Of a stretch of DNA of 64,000 bases, positions 21,117-33,469 are shown one piece after another (within the stretch, counting starts at the first letter, position 1; each line of letters starts with the position of its first letter). The position numbers and the translations under genes are program-made. The DNA is from Pomphorhynchus laevis. Taxonomy: Eukaryota > Acanthocephala > Palaeacanthocephala > Echinorhynchida > Pomphorhynchidae. Under the pieces are notes generated by a model. The model made no database searches. It had not been told where the DNA came from and saw only the letters and a program-made list of their open reading frames with translations. The stretch lies in assembly GCA_012934845.2 (NCBI GenBank), contig WNNJ02003400.1:1-64000 (forward strand), given 5' to 3'.

Positions 21117-22287
21117 ATGGACTCGATGCTTCGCCCAAGTAAGTTTGAAGGCAAACCTGTAACGACACCTGTCGAGTGGAAGCACTGGCTACGGTCATTC
21201 GAGAACTGTATGGACGAGATGTCGGCCTCCAATGCCGCTCACCCTCCTAACAAGCTGCACCTACTGATCAAGTACATCTCAACGGATGTCTATGAACTCA
21301 TTGCAGAGTGCAATGCGTATAAGGAAGCTAGAGTCATTCTGACAACTACATTTCTCAAGCCACCGAATATCATCCATGCCCGACATCGCCTATCCACTAG
21401 AAAACGAGGGAGTGACGAAATCATTAGTGACTATATTCGCCAGCTCAACATCCTATCTAAGGACTGACTTTCAAGAAGTATCGGCTAAAGTCTACGCAGA
21501 TGAAGCAATCAAAGAAGCCTTCATAGCTGGTCTTAATGATCCTCAGATCAAACAAAAGCTTCTGGAGCAGAAATACTTAACCCTCGAAATGGCCAACAAC
21601 ATTTCTCGAACAATGGAAACGGCTCAAATTGAGGCACAAAAGTATGTGCAGGATCCCTCTACAAACGAATTCTCTGCTCTAACCAATAACTCAACCCGCA
21701 GCGCCTCCGAAGAGATTCCTGACTGTGCGGCTGCCCCCAGATTCCGAACAACTCGTTCAGATCCAAAGAGCACCGAGAAATGCCAATTTTGTGGAAGGTC
21801 CTATCACCATCGATCCAAATGCTTGGCCAAAGACGCCGGTTGCTACAAATGTGGAAAGCGTGATCACTTTGCTCACGTGTGTAGATTATCGCAAACTCAA
21901 TGCTCAGCTCTAAGTGTGAATACACTAGCAACCTTATACCCGCTGACAATGCATGGATACAGTTCGGTACACGTAAAAATTGGTAATATCAAGACATCTG
22001 CACTCGTCGACAGTGGCAGCCTAAGCAACTTTATCTCATCAGATACGCTCAATCGCCTTAATATTTGGATGTACCCCTCAAAAAGCACAATCAATCTAAC
22101 CTCTGCTGATCAAACGTCAACAACCATTGGCCATTGTTATTTAAGCATGCGTGTTGGACATAGACTCTATAAAGGGCTAAAGATCCTGGTGCTACCTAAG
22201 CTATGCTCACCGCTCATCCTTGGTCAGGAATTCATGGAAAGGAACGATGTCCGAAAAGCATGTATAGAGTGCTCCACTTGGGCTTGA
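21117..22287 (+). pseudogene. Gypsy-2 gag and aspartic protease, one frameshift
   Basis: The ATG at 21117 (MDSMLRPSKFEGKPVTTP) starts a capsid-like region. The frame closes at a TGA near 21467 and similarity continues in the +1 frame to 22287. There two zinc knuckles occur, CQFCGRSYHHRSKC and CYKCGKRDHFAHVC, then the protease with ALVDSGSLSNFI (DSG catalytic site) and ILGQEFM. Copy 2 has the same stop and frame change, so the lesion predates duplication or the shift is programmed. Confidence 0.78.
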
Positions 22288-22334
22288 CTCAAGCCTCGAT
22301 CTCACAGACCTCAGCAATCTCAACTAATCTCGGC

Positions 22335-22710
22335 CAGAAGGCCATTTGAATGTCTATCAATGGACTTTGTTGGTCCAAAGCCTACCAATGATCGTGATAA
22401 ATTCATGCTAGTAATTGTTGACGAGTACTCACGCTATTCGTTCGTCTATCCCTGTGAAAATACCTACTCACAGACGGTAATCAATTGCCTACAAAACTTG
22501 TTCTCTCTTTTCGGATCACCAGACACCGTACACTCGGAGCGAGAGAGCTACTTTATGTCAACTGAACTACGCGACTTTATTTAGAGCAACGGAACCACTA
22601 TTTCCCATTCTACCCCATATCATCCTATTGGAAACGGGCAATGCGAGATAGTTAACGGAGTAGTATGGAAGACCATCCAGCTCGCTAAGCCAACATTATG
22701 TGAAGATTCC
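22335..22710 (+). pseudogene. Gypsy-2 integrase core fragment
   Basis: FECLSMDFVGP starts the catalytic core with its first Asp. VIVDEYSRYSFVYPC follows, then TVHSERESYFMS, where the expected SDxG has become SER, and an in-frame stop comes after RDFI. The third acidic residue would be in the HPIGNGQCE segment. The N-terminal HHCC domain and the RT are missing. Confidence 0.72.
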
Positions 22711-22944
22711 CCTCCAACGGATCATACAGGAGAGTCAAATTCCGACAATGAACTGCTAACTAATGAAAGAAAAACCAAATCAAGTCAACCAGAAAGCGAT
22801 CCGCCAAGCCCACATAAAATACTACATCAACCCCTTAAGCAAGACATAGAGAGAGGAATGATGATCGCCTTCAGCTTCATTCCCGAACGCTCGTCAAGAG
22901 GACGAATAATACGCAGGAGGAATTGGAATTAAGGAACGGGAGAA

Positions 22945-23014
22945 TGTAATGACTTTTTTAACTATTGTAGATTTTAACGAATAAAATCTACTGTGGTTCG
23001 TTGTCTCTTTTTCA
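22945..23014 (+). repeat. Candidate short LTR of Gypsy-2
   Basis: It begins TGTAATGACTTTTTTAACTA, has AATAAAATCTAC in the middle and ends in TTTTTCA. The layout parallels the short LTRs of the other two Gypsy families here (TGT..AT....GAATAAAACC....CA). It recurs at 50815-50884 and partly at 50650-50706. No 5' partner was found. Confidence 0.4.
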
Positions 23015-23882
23015 AACACTCACTGAAATTAATGCTTTGAGATAGAGGATCAAATGTGTAGGCCATATTTCGAACATTGTAATTCGGATGAGTTGATGTC
23101 TGAGATGGTGTTTGTAAGAAGATTATTTCAGTCGGCTCAACAATGAGTGTATCCTTATTTTGTTTAGAGAGTTGTTGATCTTGGTATGAATAGTGGATGG
23201 ATGCTGCGCAATCTTGTTTTGGTAAAACAGGGCATGTTATTCCGAGAAGCTGAATTATTTATATATAGATGTGCAATGTTATCTTGGCGAAATAGGTTTT
23301 GATTTTTTTGCGGAGAAGGTGAATTATTTATTGGTAATGGGTCATTTTGTATTGGCAGGTTAGGACATACGTTATCCCGAAAATGTAGATTATTTATAGA
23401 TGTATTTTTATTCGGAAGAATCATTATGTGAGCAAGCTTTATAGATTTGCGTTTTTTAAATCAAGGTAAGTAGTGAGTCCAGTTCAGCCGACGCACAATA
23501 GCCCCATACGAATGATGTCATCTTTAGATCTGAATGTTGATGAATTGTACTGGTTACTGATGTCTAAATATCGCATCCGGATTAAAAATACTATACTTGA
23601 TTTGATTCGTAGTTCAAGAATTCGACTGATAACTGCACACACTTCGTTTTGCCCGTATTGGTCATGTATTTAAACATATATATGGTTCAACCAGTACGTT
23701 TAATCAGTCGTAATAATTTTAGTCTTTTTCGAAGTAGTTTTTATTAAATCGTTTTTCTGAAATTCTTCTGAAATCGTTCTTTTAATCGTTCTCTTGAATG
23801 ATTAAGGAGGCATGTGAATCTCCAGATAAAATTTCGGAGACCCCGTTCACATTTCCTTCGGATTTCAAACGATAATGACTCA

Positions 23883-24176
23883 TTGAGACGACGGGTTTGC
23901 CAGAAACTCGAGGATGGGCATCTTAGAAGGCGATTCGACTAATTGCAAGGACTCAAACAATAATCCCATTTAACAGTACGGTGTTTGAACATATGATATA
24001 ATTGCATCCTCAAAATTCCCTCATTACATCAGTTCCAGAATTCCCAAATGAGGCCGATATACTGCAAATAGACCAGAATCAAGTCGCTAATGCTCTTCGA
24101 TATTTCCTACCTCTCTCCGCTGCTGGGTTCGACGGAATTAGTCCAACTCATCTAACGAGATTAACAGTAATTTTCT
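23883..24176 (+). pseudogene. RT element N-terminal connector fragment
   Basis: The same RT family as 16396-19436. SLRRRVCQKLEDGHL is followed, in another frame, by IRLIARTQTIIPFN, LHPQNSLITSVPEFPNE and SAAGFDGISPTHLTRLT. In the family this block (GAxRL...KHP...GPDGxxPxHL) precedes the RT palm. There is one in-frame stop and one frame change. The RT itself is absent downstream. Confidence 0.6.
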
Positions 24177-24179
24177 AAG

Positions 24180-25860
24180 TAGTTAAAAAATAACAAGAAG
24201 ATATCAGACTATATTCATTAATTACATATTCATTGCTAAGTATTTCTAACGTACAAAGCTTGTTTCCACCTCTGCGTCGTATTATCTATAAATTCCGAAT
24301 AGTAAGATTGGGTTCTCCTGTACTAAGCCTTAACTTTAATTCACTAACAGCTAATTTTAAGCGTTCTCTATTGCGTACACCAACTCTCTCGTTAACGGTA
24401 ATCAGAATCCTGAAAATGTACGATTTCTTAAAATCAACAATATAATGAACAAACCGCTTACTATTTACAGCCACTTTGAGATCTATTATGATTATGCTTA
24501 CCCAGTCGAAAAATAATCTCCACTCTCAGATTGTACCTGGCATCGTTTTTGGAAGCTGGCGAAGCAAAATTAAATATTGTGTGTACAATTAAAAAATCTT
24601 CGTTAAGTCAATATCGTTTATTTACTGCAGAAGACAGCTAAATTGGCAATCAAAACACACATACCTCGTGGATGATAAACACAACCAATTCTACATGCAT
24701 TTGAATAACAGAAAGTTATTGACTAAGGTTAAATATACACCTTTTTCCTGAGGGAACTCGTTCATGCTCATCTCCCCTGCATAAAGATTGAATAAATTAA
24801 GTTAGATATTATATCTGAAGGATCAACATTGGCACATAATGAACCACAAGACCCGGATACATTATTCCGTAATTATAAGTTCATTTAAATTTCCAGGACA
24901 GCATCGAGGTTCACACTCTCGCAGTCAATGCAACGCTTAGAATAGATTGCACATAATCATTAGCGACATGATATGATTCATTATCTCCGTATTGTAGTTT
25001 GCATGCAGAATTGGAATTGCGTTTGGAAAACAGTGTATCGATATAATTTGAGTCATTGCGATAATGATTAAAAGCTGTTCCACCATCATGACATGTTGTC
25101 GAAGATTCAATTCTATTTGAAGAACCCTACACGACCGAAACAGTATCGATATCGATTTACAATGTACTATCAGAACCTGTAGAATTCACGATGCAAAGTC
25201 ACGCATCGACATCTGATTCTGTCTACCAAGTAACAAAAGTCCGATAATTACATCCCTTTTAACCGGACGAAAATATTTACATATTGATTACATGGGGAAA
25301 CCTCAAGCTGTACAGAGACCACAAATGAAGTGTGTATCTTCCAATACATATTGTAAATGCTTAGGTAAGAAGTGTCCAAACATCGCTTGAATTAAATAGG
25401 AATTAAATATTAATGCAAAATGTTCTTCCTTGCAAAAGATCAAAAGGTATATAGGGCGAGTGTAGTAGAAGTTAAGTGGTTAATGCTTTAACTTGTCAAG
25501 ATAGATTTCAACTCCAGAAAAACAATAACTTTTACATGATGACAAAGCAAAAAAGTAAGGGGCAAAAGCTTCTTATGAGTTCCACTAAATAATATCAGTA
25601 AGAATGAATATAAGAAAATGTCAAAAGTCACTGACAATCTAGGAAATTCAACATGCTACTTCCATGGATTTAAAACTGTGACATAACCTCGATGAAGACC
25701 AACATAGTAGCACCAAATATGACGACAGTGCTATATAATACCTTAAATGTGATTTGATACGTATCCAAGAGATATTAAAGTGTGGTTTTTTTATAATTTA
25801 ATTAATATAATAAACTCTAACCTGGTTAAGACCTAATTTTACCCTAATTCGTTCTCTGGT
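24180..25860. other. No recognised feature
   Basis: Only short frames (for example 24233-24445) without family signatures. Base composition is intermediate and there are no obvious tandem repeats. Confidence 0.4.
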
Positions 25861-26639
25861 TGTTGAATTAAGACAAACTATTAATCAGATCAGCTAACTG
25901 ATCTACATATTTGACATTATTTATAAATTTAAAATAATACTAAATAAAATTTAAATAATTTAATAATTATAAATAATTAAGAATAAGTTTTTCTAAAGAT
26001 ATCATCTGCTCAATAAATCAAAGATTAATTGAAGACTATGATAGGTTAAGTTGATAATAGATAGTTACTGTAATATGAAATTTATAATTGTTATAAGATT
26101 TAATGTAATAAAATTAAATTTAAATTTGTAATTTAAAATAAAAGTAAATTTTTATATATTGACTAATAAATAACATACGTTGTATCAGAATAAGAATTAG
26201 AGGTCATCTGGAGGAAGTGCTATGCTAAAAAAATTTCAAAACTCGGTATTCGCATCATACGATATATGATGTGAATATATAATGTATATATGGCATATAT
26301 GTAATAATATAATATATAGCATATATATAATGTATGCATTACATTTTAAAATAAATAATTGTTTTTAGATTTTTTATAATTTAAATCAAGTTAAAATAAA
26401 AAATTGAAATTTAAAATAAACGTCATTTTTATGAATTGACTAATAAATAACAGACGTTGTATCAGAATAAGGGTTAATTAGCTATGAAAAGAGTTTATAC
26501 AGATCAATATTCGCAACAGAAATCTGTCAGATTTCATGTAAAATTAATAATTGTTTTTAGATTTTCTATAATTTAAATCAAGTTAAAAAATAAAAATAAA
26601 AAATTGAAATTTAAAATAAACGTCATTTTTATGAATTGA

Positions 26640-26850
26640 CTAAGAAATAACATACGTTGTATCAGAATAAGAATTAGAGGTCGTCAGTAGATTAGAGGTC
26701 ATTAGGAGGAACTGTTATGCTATCAGGTTTCTGATCTTATTCCTCGACCCAACATAATAGCAAGGACAAATACATGCCAATGACGTAGTTCCTCTGATGA
26801 AATTTGATTATTTAAAGTACCTTATTCTAATACAAAGCATATTTTTTATT
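26640..26850. mobile_element. MITE-like element, copy 3 (complete)
   Basis: The left end AAATAACATACGTTGTATCA and the right end CTTATTCTAATACAAAGCAT are inverted repeats extending about 34 bp. The inner stem (TCATTAGGAGGAA with TTCCTCTGATGA) also pairs. About 211 bp long, non-coding. Confidence 0.65.
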
Positions 26851-27208
26851 GTCCATAAAATTTTGTCGCTTAATAGTTTAAATAAATTTTTAATAATATT
26901 TTGTTGATTTGTATCGTGTAATCAGGTTATCAGGTTTCGGCACCTATTCTACGACCCAACGTAGCAGCGGAGCCAAATATGTGCTACGGACGTATTTTCA
27001 ATGTATGTAATAAATCGAATCAGCTAACTGAGTTTACGTATTTAATATAATTATAAATTGAAAAATTATAATGCAAAATCAAAATTTAATAATTAAATAA
27101 TAAATGATTATAAATAATAAATAATTGTTATTTAAGATTTTTATAATTTATATCATAGTTAAATTTAAAATTGAAATTTAAAATAATGTCAATTTTTATA
27201 ATTTGACT

Positions 27209-27410
27209 AATAACAGACGATGTATCAGAATTAGGATTAGAGATCATCAGGAGAACTGCTATGCTATCAGGTTTCGGGCTCTAACTCATCTACCCAACAA
27301 AGCAGCAAGGCCAAATACATACTAAGGACGTACATCTTAAGGACGTATTTCCTCTGTTGAAATTTGATTATCTAGTGTACCTTTTTCTAATACAAAATAT
27401 ATTTTTTATT
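27209..27410. mobile_element. MITE-like element, copy 4
   Basis: The same ends and interior as copy 3. It carries a small duplication near 27327-27350, where the ACGTA..TAAGGACGTA sequence is repeated. Non-coding. Confidence 0.6.
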
Positions 27411-28920
27411 ATCCATAAAAACCCTCCGCTATATTGTGTTGATTTATATATTTTACTATTTTCTGTTTGATTGTATTTTTATATTAACCTAGTTTCAAAT
27501 ATGCATCTATTAAGTTATTTAAATGATTTTAAAAAGGCAATGTAATTACATATTATGTTAATTCTTAAAATTTCATTATTTAATGTATTAAATTCAATAT
27601 TATATGGTATGCATGAATGCTCATGCAAAAATATGTTCATAAAATATGTCATATTTACGATATAAATTAATAGTAGTTTTAATTGATGTTAATTTAATGT
27701 TCATATCAAGATATATACTTTCTTTATCATTAATATTGGTTTTATTAAGAATAAGGCTATCTGGAAAAATTTAGTCACTTATTGAACAAAAATACACATA
27801 TATCATCAATATATCGAAAAGAATTATTAGACTGAATCAAAAAAAAGAAAATCAATACCATTACATGAATGCTCATGCAAACATGTTTCTTGTAAATTTA
27901 AATGTCATCTATACGATATAAATTAATAGTAGTTTCAATTTGGTTTCCTGTATATATCATTATAATATAAAGTTTATATATTATCCATACAAAGTTTCCG
28001 CTTAAGAGTTAAAATTTATTTTTAATAATATTAGGATTATTTATATATTTCAATGTTTGATTATCTCTTTGATTCTTTATTTTATGTTTGATTGTATTTT
28101 TATCATCAAAAATATATAATTTATATATTTATATAAATGAATATTCATATAAATGAATATTTATATAAATGAATATTTTCCGCTTAAGAGTTTATATTTA
28201 TTTTTAATAATATTTTGTTGATTTATATATTTATTTATTTTCTGTTTAATTGTAATTTTATAGTAACCTCGTTTAAATAATTAAATTATTAAATTATTTA
28301 AAATATATCTTTTAAATTATTTAAAGAAAACCAATATCATTACAAATTATGGCAACTCTTAAAATTTCATTCTTTTGTTTATTTTTAATATAATTGTGCT
28401 GATTTATATATTTTACTATTTTCTGTTTAATCGTATAAATGAACATTCAATTAATTAAATGTACGCATAATCTAGAATTAATTAAAAATAGTGAATTAAG
28501 GAAAATATTTAATATATGTTTAATATTTAATATGTGTGGTATAGTAACTTAGTTTAAAATATGTATCTATAAATTATTTAAATAATTTTGAAGAAAGCCA
28601 ATATCATTACAAATTATGGTAACTCTTAAAATTTCATTCTTTAATGTATTATATTTTATATTATATGGTTTGCATGAATGAGCATGCAAAAATGGTTCTT
28701 TATGTAATAAAGAAAAAATTTTATGAATATAAAAATATAAAAATATTTTTAAAATATTTTTCTGTTTCTTTTTCTTCATAATTTTACGTATTTCGTATGT
28801 ATTTATATTCTGAAAGTTTATTCCTTTTGTGTTATTCTAAAAATTCTTTTGTAGAATTAATACTGAAATAGTGGTTTATACCAGTATTAATTTCGATTAC
28901 CCTACAATATTTTTTGAAGT

Positions 28921-28965
28921 GTGCTTCAACTACTGGTATAGTAGTTGAAGCACTATACCAGTAGT
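28921..28965. repeat. Two overlapping, mutually exclusive hairpins
   Basis: GTGCTTCAACTAC (28921-28933) pairs with 28941-28953. ACTACTGGTATAGT (28929-28942) pairs with 28952-28965. The arms overlap, so only one hairpin can form at a time. It lies at the broken end of a Penelope-like copy. Confidence 0.7.
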
Positions 28966-29558
28966 TGCACTATATAAAAGCATTAATATTGGTTTTATTA
29001 TGAATAATGCGATCTGGATAAATGTGTTTACTTATTGAATAAAAATTATTAGACTTAAATACACATTCATTATCAATATATCAGAACATTTCATATCTTT
29101 ATATAATTTAGATTTATTTTTTAAGCAGTTATAAAAGAATTCAAATTAAAAGAAGCTTAAAAATACGTCTCTGTTATAATTGGACTACTATTTCCCCCAT
29201 TTGAGCACATTTTATCAGTCTGGATATAGATTACTCTACTTCTAAATATTTTTGATTTATCAAAATATTTAAAAATTCTATTAATTCAATTTTATCCATA
29301 TATTTATATTTACTTGATGGTTTAATTTTTGTTAGATAGGCGTTATAATCATTATAACATATATATGTATATCTTTTTCCAAATGTAAGATTAATTAATT
29401 TTTCTAATGCATCTTTAATATCTGCTAAATCTAGATTCGTATAAAACGTACTAAAATCGTATGTATTTATATTTTGAAATTTATTCCTTTTGTGTGTTCT
29501 ACAAATTCTTTTGTAGAATTAATACTGAAATAGTGTTTTATATTAATATTAATTTCGA

Positions 29559-30045
29559 TTACCTACAATATTTTTTATCATCGTTATGAACAAATTCATA
29601 TTCTATAAAGCTTAAAAACAAGTGAACTATAATTGGGCTACTATTACCTCCCATTGGAACACATTTTACTTGTCTAAATATACATGTCCCTACTTTTAAA
29701 TAATTTTGATTTATCAAAATACTTAAGTATTCTAATAATTCAATTTTATCCATATATTTATATTTACTTGATGGTTTAATTTTTGTTAGATAGGCGTTAT
29801 AATTATTATAACATATATATGTATATCTTTTTCCGAATATAAGATTAATTAATTTTACTAACGCTTCTTTAATATCTACTAAATCTAGATTTGTATAAAG
29901 CGTACTAAAATCGTACGTATTTATATTTTGAAAATTTATTCCTTTTGTCTGTTCTAAAAATTCTTTTGTAGAATTAATACTGAAATAGTATTTTATACCA
30001 GTATTAATTTCGATTACCCTACAATATTTTTTAAAGTGTGCTTAA
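29559..30045 (-). pseudogene. Penelope-like RT fragment, best-preserved copy
   Basis: Open on the minus strand for about 160 codons. From the 5' end: YCRVIEINTGIKYYFS, NTYDFSTLYTNLDLVDIKEAL (motif A region), KPSSKYKYMDKIELLEYL, YLKVGTCIFRQ and CVPMGGNSSPIIVHLFLSF (motif B; family form GxPMGxxxSP), then the YEF segment. The frame ends at KKYCR, exactly where the repeat unit restarts, so the downstream catalytic motif C is replaced by a second copy of the upstream part. Confidence 0.75.
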
Positions 30046-30239
30046 ATTACTTTAAGTATTTTATTCACATAAACTGAAATGTCCAGTTTCTTAAAGTGAA
30101 TTTCTTTATTATTTATACTTCGGGTCTATAGCCAGATGGCTGTTTTGACCTCTCATAGATAACTTCACAGAAAAAAATCATTAAAAATAAAAAGATAAGA
30201 TATAAATACACATTAGTCATAGAAACGATTAACGCCACG

Positions 30240-31480
30240 GGTAGTTTCCCAGCAAAGAAGTACGTTTACAACTCATCCAACGCATAAGTTGTACTTCGAA
30301 TGATTTAGCATAGGATAGGTCAACGATGTCATCAGAAATACTATTCCATGCGTTGATCGCTCAATGTGAAAGTAGTAAATGAGATGGGCATTATCCGTAA
30401 CTCGAAACTACCATTTTTGGAATTTTTTAAAAATGTACAAAGAAAGATCGTCGGAGAAACATTTAATCACATGTCTCACCAGCGCATTGTACAAATACAC
30501 AGCACAAGACGGTGTTAACTTTCTAAAACAGTTCTTTTTTATCATATAACACACTTTCCGAGATTTTTTACAAATTATATCGGTGTTCGCGTGTGTCTTT
30601 AAATTGGTCTGCATCATTATACCAGGATCTTTGGTGGTAGCAGTATTCGTAATGATCTCGTCACCGAGATAATATTTATGACACGTTGCTACAACCAAAC
30701 CTCATACAATCACATTTTTGTATTTAAACTAATTCCTGTTGTTATGGACCAACGATGAACAAGGTTCAACATGTCCTGAAAAATTTAACGAGGTTCATCG
30801 TTGGTCAAAGACTCCGTAGTATAAGTACGAGAAGAATACAGGCACCCTCCGACTCTAACTCTAAATGATCTCATATGGAGAAAATATCTAATCCACTAAA
30901 GAATTATCGTGTCAACATTGTAATTATCAACAACAGCTAGCAACATTCGATGCGGAATCCTATCAAACGCTTGACTGAAGTCTAGAGATACTGCGTCAAC
31001 GCAATAACCTTCAGCAACATGCTCAACCCGATCTTCACAAGCGCATAATATGTTTGTGAGGAATGAGCGACCAAGACGAAATCCATATTGTACCCTATTC
31101 AGGATTCCTAGTGAATTCAAATTAGCATATAAACGTCTGTTTAATATCCTCTCAAGGACTTTGCAAACAACATTAGTAAGGTTTATTGCACCATAAAAAC
31201 AGGCACTATTTATGTCCCCATGTTTGAAAATCGGGATAGAATAGGTTGTTTTTCAGATATTTAGTGATATTGATCTACACAAGCTTAACTCAAATAACGA
31301 CGCCAATGGATAAAGTAATTTAAGATATGGATGAACTTCGCCAGGGTCTGTAGCGGATGCGAGAGGTAATCTAGACCTATCGTAGACCTCTTCAGCAAAT
31401 ACCAATCTCTGAGTGTTATTTCTGTAGACATGACTTACTGTTGTATACTCACAAACATCATAGGAATAAACTGTCTTAAT
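30240..31480 (-). pseudogene. LINE-C reverse transcriptase and C-terminal region, frame-broken
   Basis: Pieces in order: PIFKHGDINSAC, NLTNVVCKVLERILNRRLYA, NRVQYGFRLGRSFLTNILCA, AVSLDFSQAFDRIPHRM (motif A, intact DxxxAFD). Then, after loss of motifs B and C, KDPGIMMQTNL, and the tail AWNSISDDIVD. Stops and frame changes separate them. Confidence 0.75.
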
Positions 31481-31862
31481 ATGACAGTTCATAGGAATAA
31501 ACAGTTTATATAAATAGACAGCTCATAGGAATAGACAGCTCATAGGAATAGACAAGTTCATAGGAATAAACTGTCTGTTGATGTAAACATCCCAGCTATC
31601 ATGTCAGGTGAGGTGACATTTGTAACACAATCTTGTAAAGAAGAAATTACCGCGTGTAGAACTCTTGCTCCTCTGACATACGACCAAAGTCTCTTGAGAT
31701 TACTACTAAAATTTTCAGCAATCTCACCTTCAGAGTTTTTTCTTTGTTATCTTAAGGCGATTGACTATATTGCAACATATGGCATACTGCTTCCTGTAAT
31801 AACTGTTGTGGAGACTAAGCTGAAAAAAAATAATCTCTAAGACTTGAAGCACACCTTAGTTC

Positions 31863-32696
31863 CTAATCAAACCATGGCGAAAACTTACTTCTGTACACTC
31901 GTAGAAGAGGAGCGAATTCCTTCGAGAGTTTTACTAAGGTCGAATGCATCACTTGCCACCGCTCATCAACGTTATTATTACTCCAAGAAAAAGTAGCAAC
32001 CGATGCGGCTTTAAGCAATGCATTAACATCAGTTCTTTGCCATGATCGTTTCCAAATAATTGATTTAGCATTATCTTTCGAAATAACACAACTATGCATG
32101 CAGTCAAACAATATCATGCAGTGATCACTCAAACCAACAGGACTTCCGCATTTAACATTACTCACATTCCTGATCAATTTAAAAAATATCATATCAAAAT
32201 GGGATTCCTGATTAGTCATGAACCTGGTAGATGATTGTACATGTTGCTCTAGCATAAGGTCATTTGTAAAAAAATTCCACAAGTATATATCAGGTTTGAA
32301 AATGTCGTTAGCTAGTATATAACGCCTTTCATTATCAGCAGATGAAATATCATAGTCGCCGACTAGTAGGTATTCTTACTGTTTTGAGCTTTTCTTTAGT
32401 ACGCGAACGAATTTATCGTCCAACACGAAAGTTAGTAGAGACCGGTACCACACAAATTCTCAAAAGACCTTCTGGATGCAATAATTCGACTTACAGAAAC
32501 TCGCATGTTTCTACTACATTTACAAATTTTACTACCGAATTAATCAGTAAATTTGTTTTGACATAAAGAGAGACTCCTCCGCATATTCCATAAACTTTAT
32601 CGTCTCGGTATAAGCTATAACCTGGAATACTCATCACACAGTCCGATATGTCGTCATGCAACCAACTCTCCGTCAGAGCCAGAATCACCAGTTTAT
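31863..32696 (-). pseudogene. LINE-C endonuclease, C-terminal part
   Basis: LVILALTESWLHDDIS and SIPGYSLYRDDKVYG are followed by GGVSLYVK, TRFMTNQESHFDMIFFK, and GLSDHCMILFD, which keeps the catalytic SDH motif. The missing N-terminal portion is at 33477-33700, beyond the nested LINE-B insertion. Confidence 0.75.
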
Positions 32697-33469
32697 AATA
32701 ATAATGATAATACAATAATTTATTTAACGTGGCAAATGCGTGCAAAATGCACGCTTACATGACCACTAACAAACAAAAAAAAGAACATCAAAGGTCACAG
32801 GTAATTAGTTAATTGTTAAAATAAAATTGGATTTGGCGTTTGAAGTACGGCATAGATGTTGATTGGCGAATATGAATAGGCAGTTGATTCCACAAGAGAG
32901 GAGCAGCCACAACGAAGGAGCGGAAGCCAAAAGAGGTAGAGTAGATTGGGACATGTAAAAGAAGGGAATTACGGGAACGCAGAGCACAATACACAGCACG
33001 AGAATTGTCGAGAAAAGGAAGGTTGAGAAATGAAGGGGTATGAGAAGTTATAAGGCGAAAAGCAATGATAAGAAGACGAATTTGAACACGACAATAAATG
33101 GTAGGCCAATCAAGAGAAACAAGATAGTGGGATGTATGATCAAAACGACGAAGACGGAGGAGAACACGGACGGCAGCGTTGATGATGCGTTGTAAAGGAA
33201 GAAGAGTGGATTTAGGTGAGTTGGAAAATAGACTAAGACAGTAATCAAGTCTTGAGAAAAGAAGAGAAGATATGAGAGTCATACAAGAAGGGAAATCGAT
33301 CAATCTACGAACTTGACGGAGATTCCGGAGTATCAAGGTAGATGAGCGTACTTTATCACTAAAGAAAGGTTTAAGTGTAATTGTCGAAATGAAAGCCTAG
33401 GAAAACGAGATTATCAACGATAGGAAGAATTGTAGAATTTAGTGATGCGGAAGGAGGTTCTACGCCGAA
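32697..33469 (-). mobile_element. 5'-truncated LINE-B fragment nested in LINE-C
   Basis: The minus strand encodes the LINE-B C-terminus (LILRNLRQVRRLIDFPSCM, LLFSRLDYCLSLFSNSP, LQRIINAAVRVLLRLRRF, SFVVAAPLLWNQLPIHIR), then a 3' UTR with a hairpin at 32738-32754 and an ATT-rich tail. It is flanked by 7-bp direct repeats AGTTTAT (32690-32696 and 33470-33476). Without the insertion and one repeat the LINE-C endonuclease reads through in frame. The open frame 32809-33336 is nearly identical to 52459-52989. Confidence 0.88.

Larger units (their letters stand above)
20350..23680 (+). mobile_element. Gypsy-2, deletion derivative of a Ty3/Gypsy element, copy 1
   Basis: It contains a leader, gag, protease and part of the integrase core, but no reverse transcriptase or RNase H. 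Protease ends near 22290 and integrase starts near 22335. A shorter copy is at 49005-51500. A 70-bp candidate LTR (TG...CA, with AATAAAA inside) is at 22945-23014. A matching 5' LTR was not found, and shared sequence extends beyond the candidate on the 3' side, so the true ends are uncertain. Confidence 0.75.
25870..28500. repeat. Cluster of dispersed AT-rich repeats with MITE copies
   Basis: Several partial copies share a left block (CAGCTAACTGA...TACGTATTTAATAT), a core with MITE ends, and a right block (CCGCTTAAGAGTTTA...TTTTAATAATATTTTGTTGATTT). Related left blocks also occur at 11865-12060. Isolated left MITE ends lie near 26164 and 26443, and interior pieces near 26925. No coding content until the Penelope-like remnants from 27720. 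Confidence 0.6.
27720..30125 (-). mobile_element. Penelope-like element remnants, partly tandemly duplicated
   Basis: Minus-strand translation gives Penelope-type RT blocks. The segment at about 29559-30040 is repeated at about 29090-29558, and its start again at 28795-28935. A motif C relic (FRYIDDICVFLFNK) lies near 27785-27835. A homologous degraded piece (YIDNECV) lies near 29050-29090. No GIY-YIG domain is attached; one lies alone at 8819-9016 on the other strand. All copies contain stops. Confidence 0.7.

Noticed and set aside
24233-24474. Overlapping short frames on both strands as a small gene
   Set aside because: No domain, no splice evidence and no copy elsewhere in the window.
26793-26806. 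CTGATGAAA in the MITE as a hammerhead core
   Set aside because: No stem II and no second GAAA in the right order; the word is part of the MITE inner stem.
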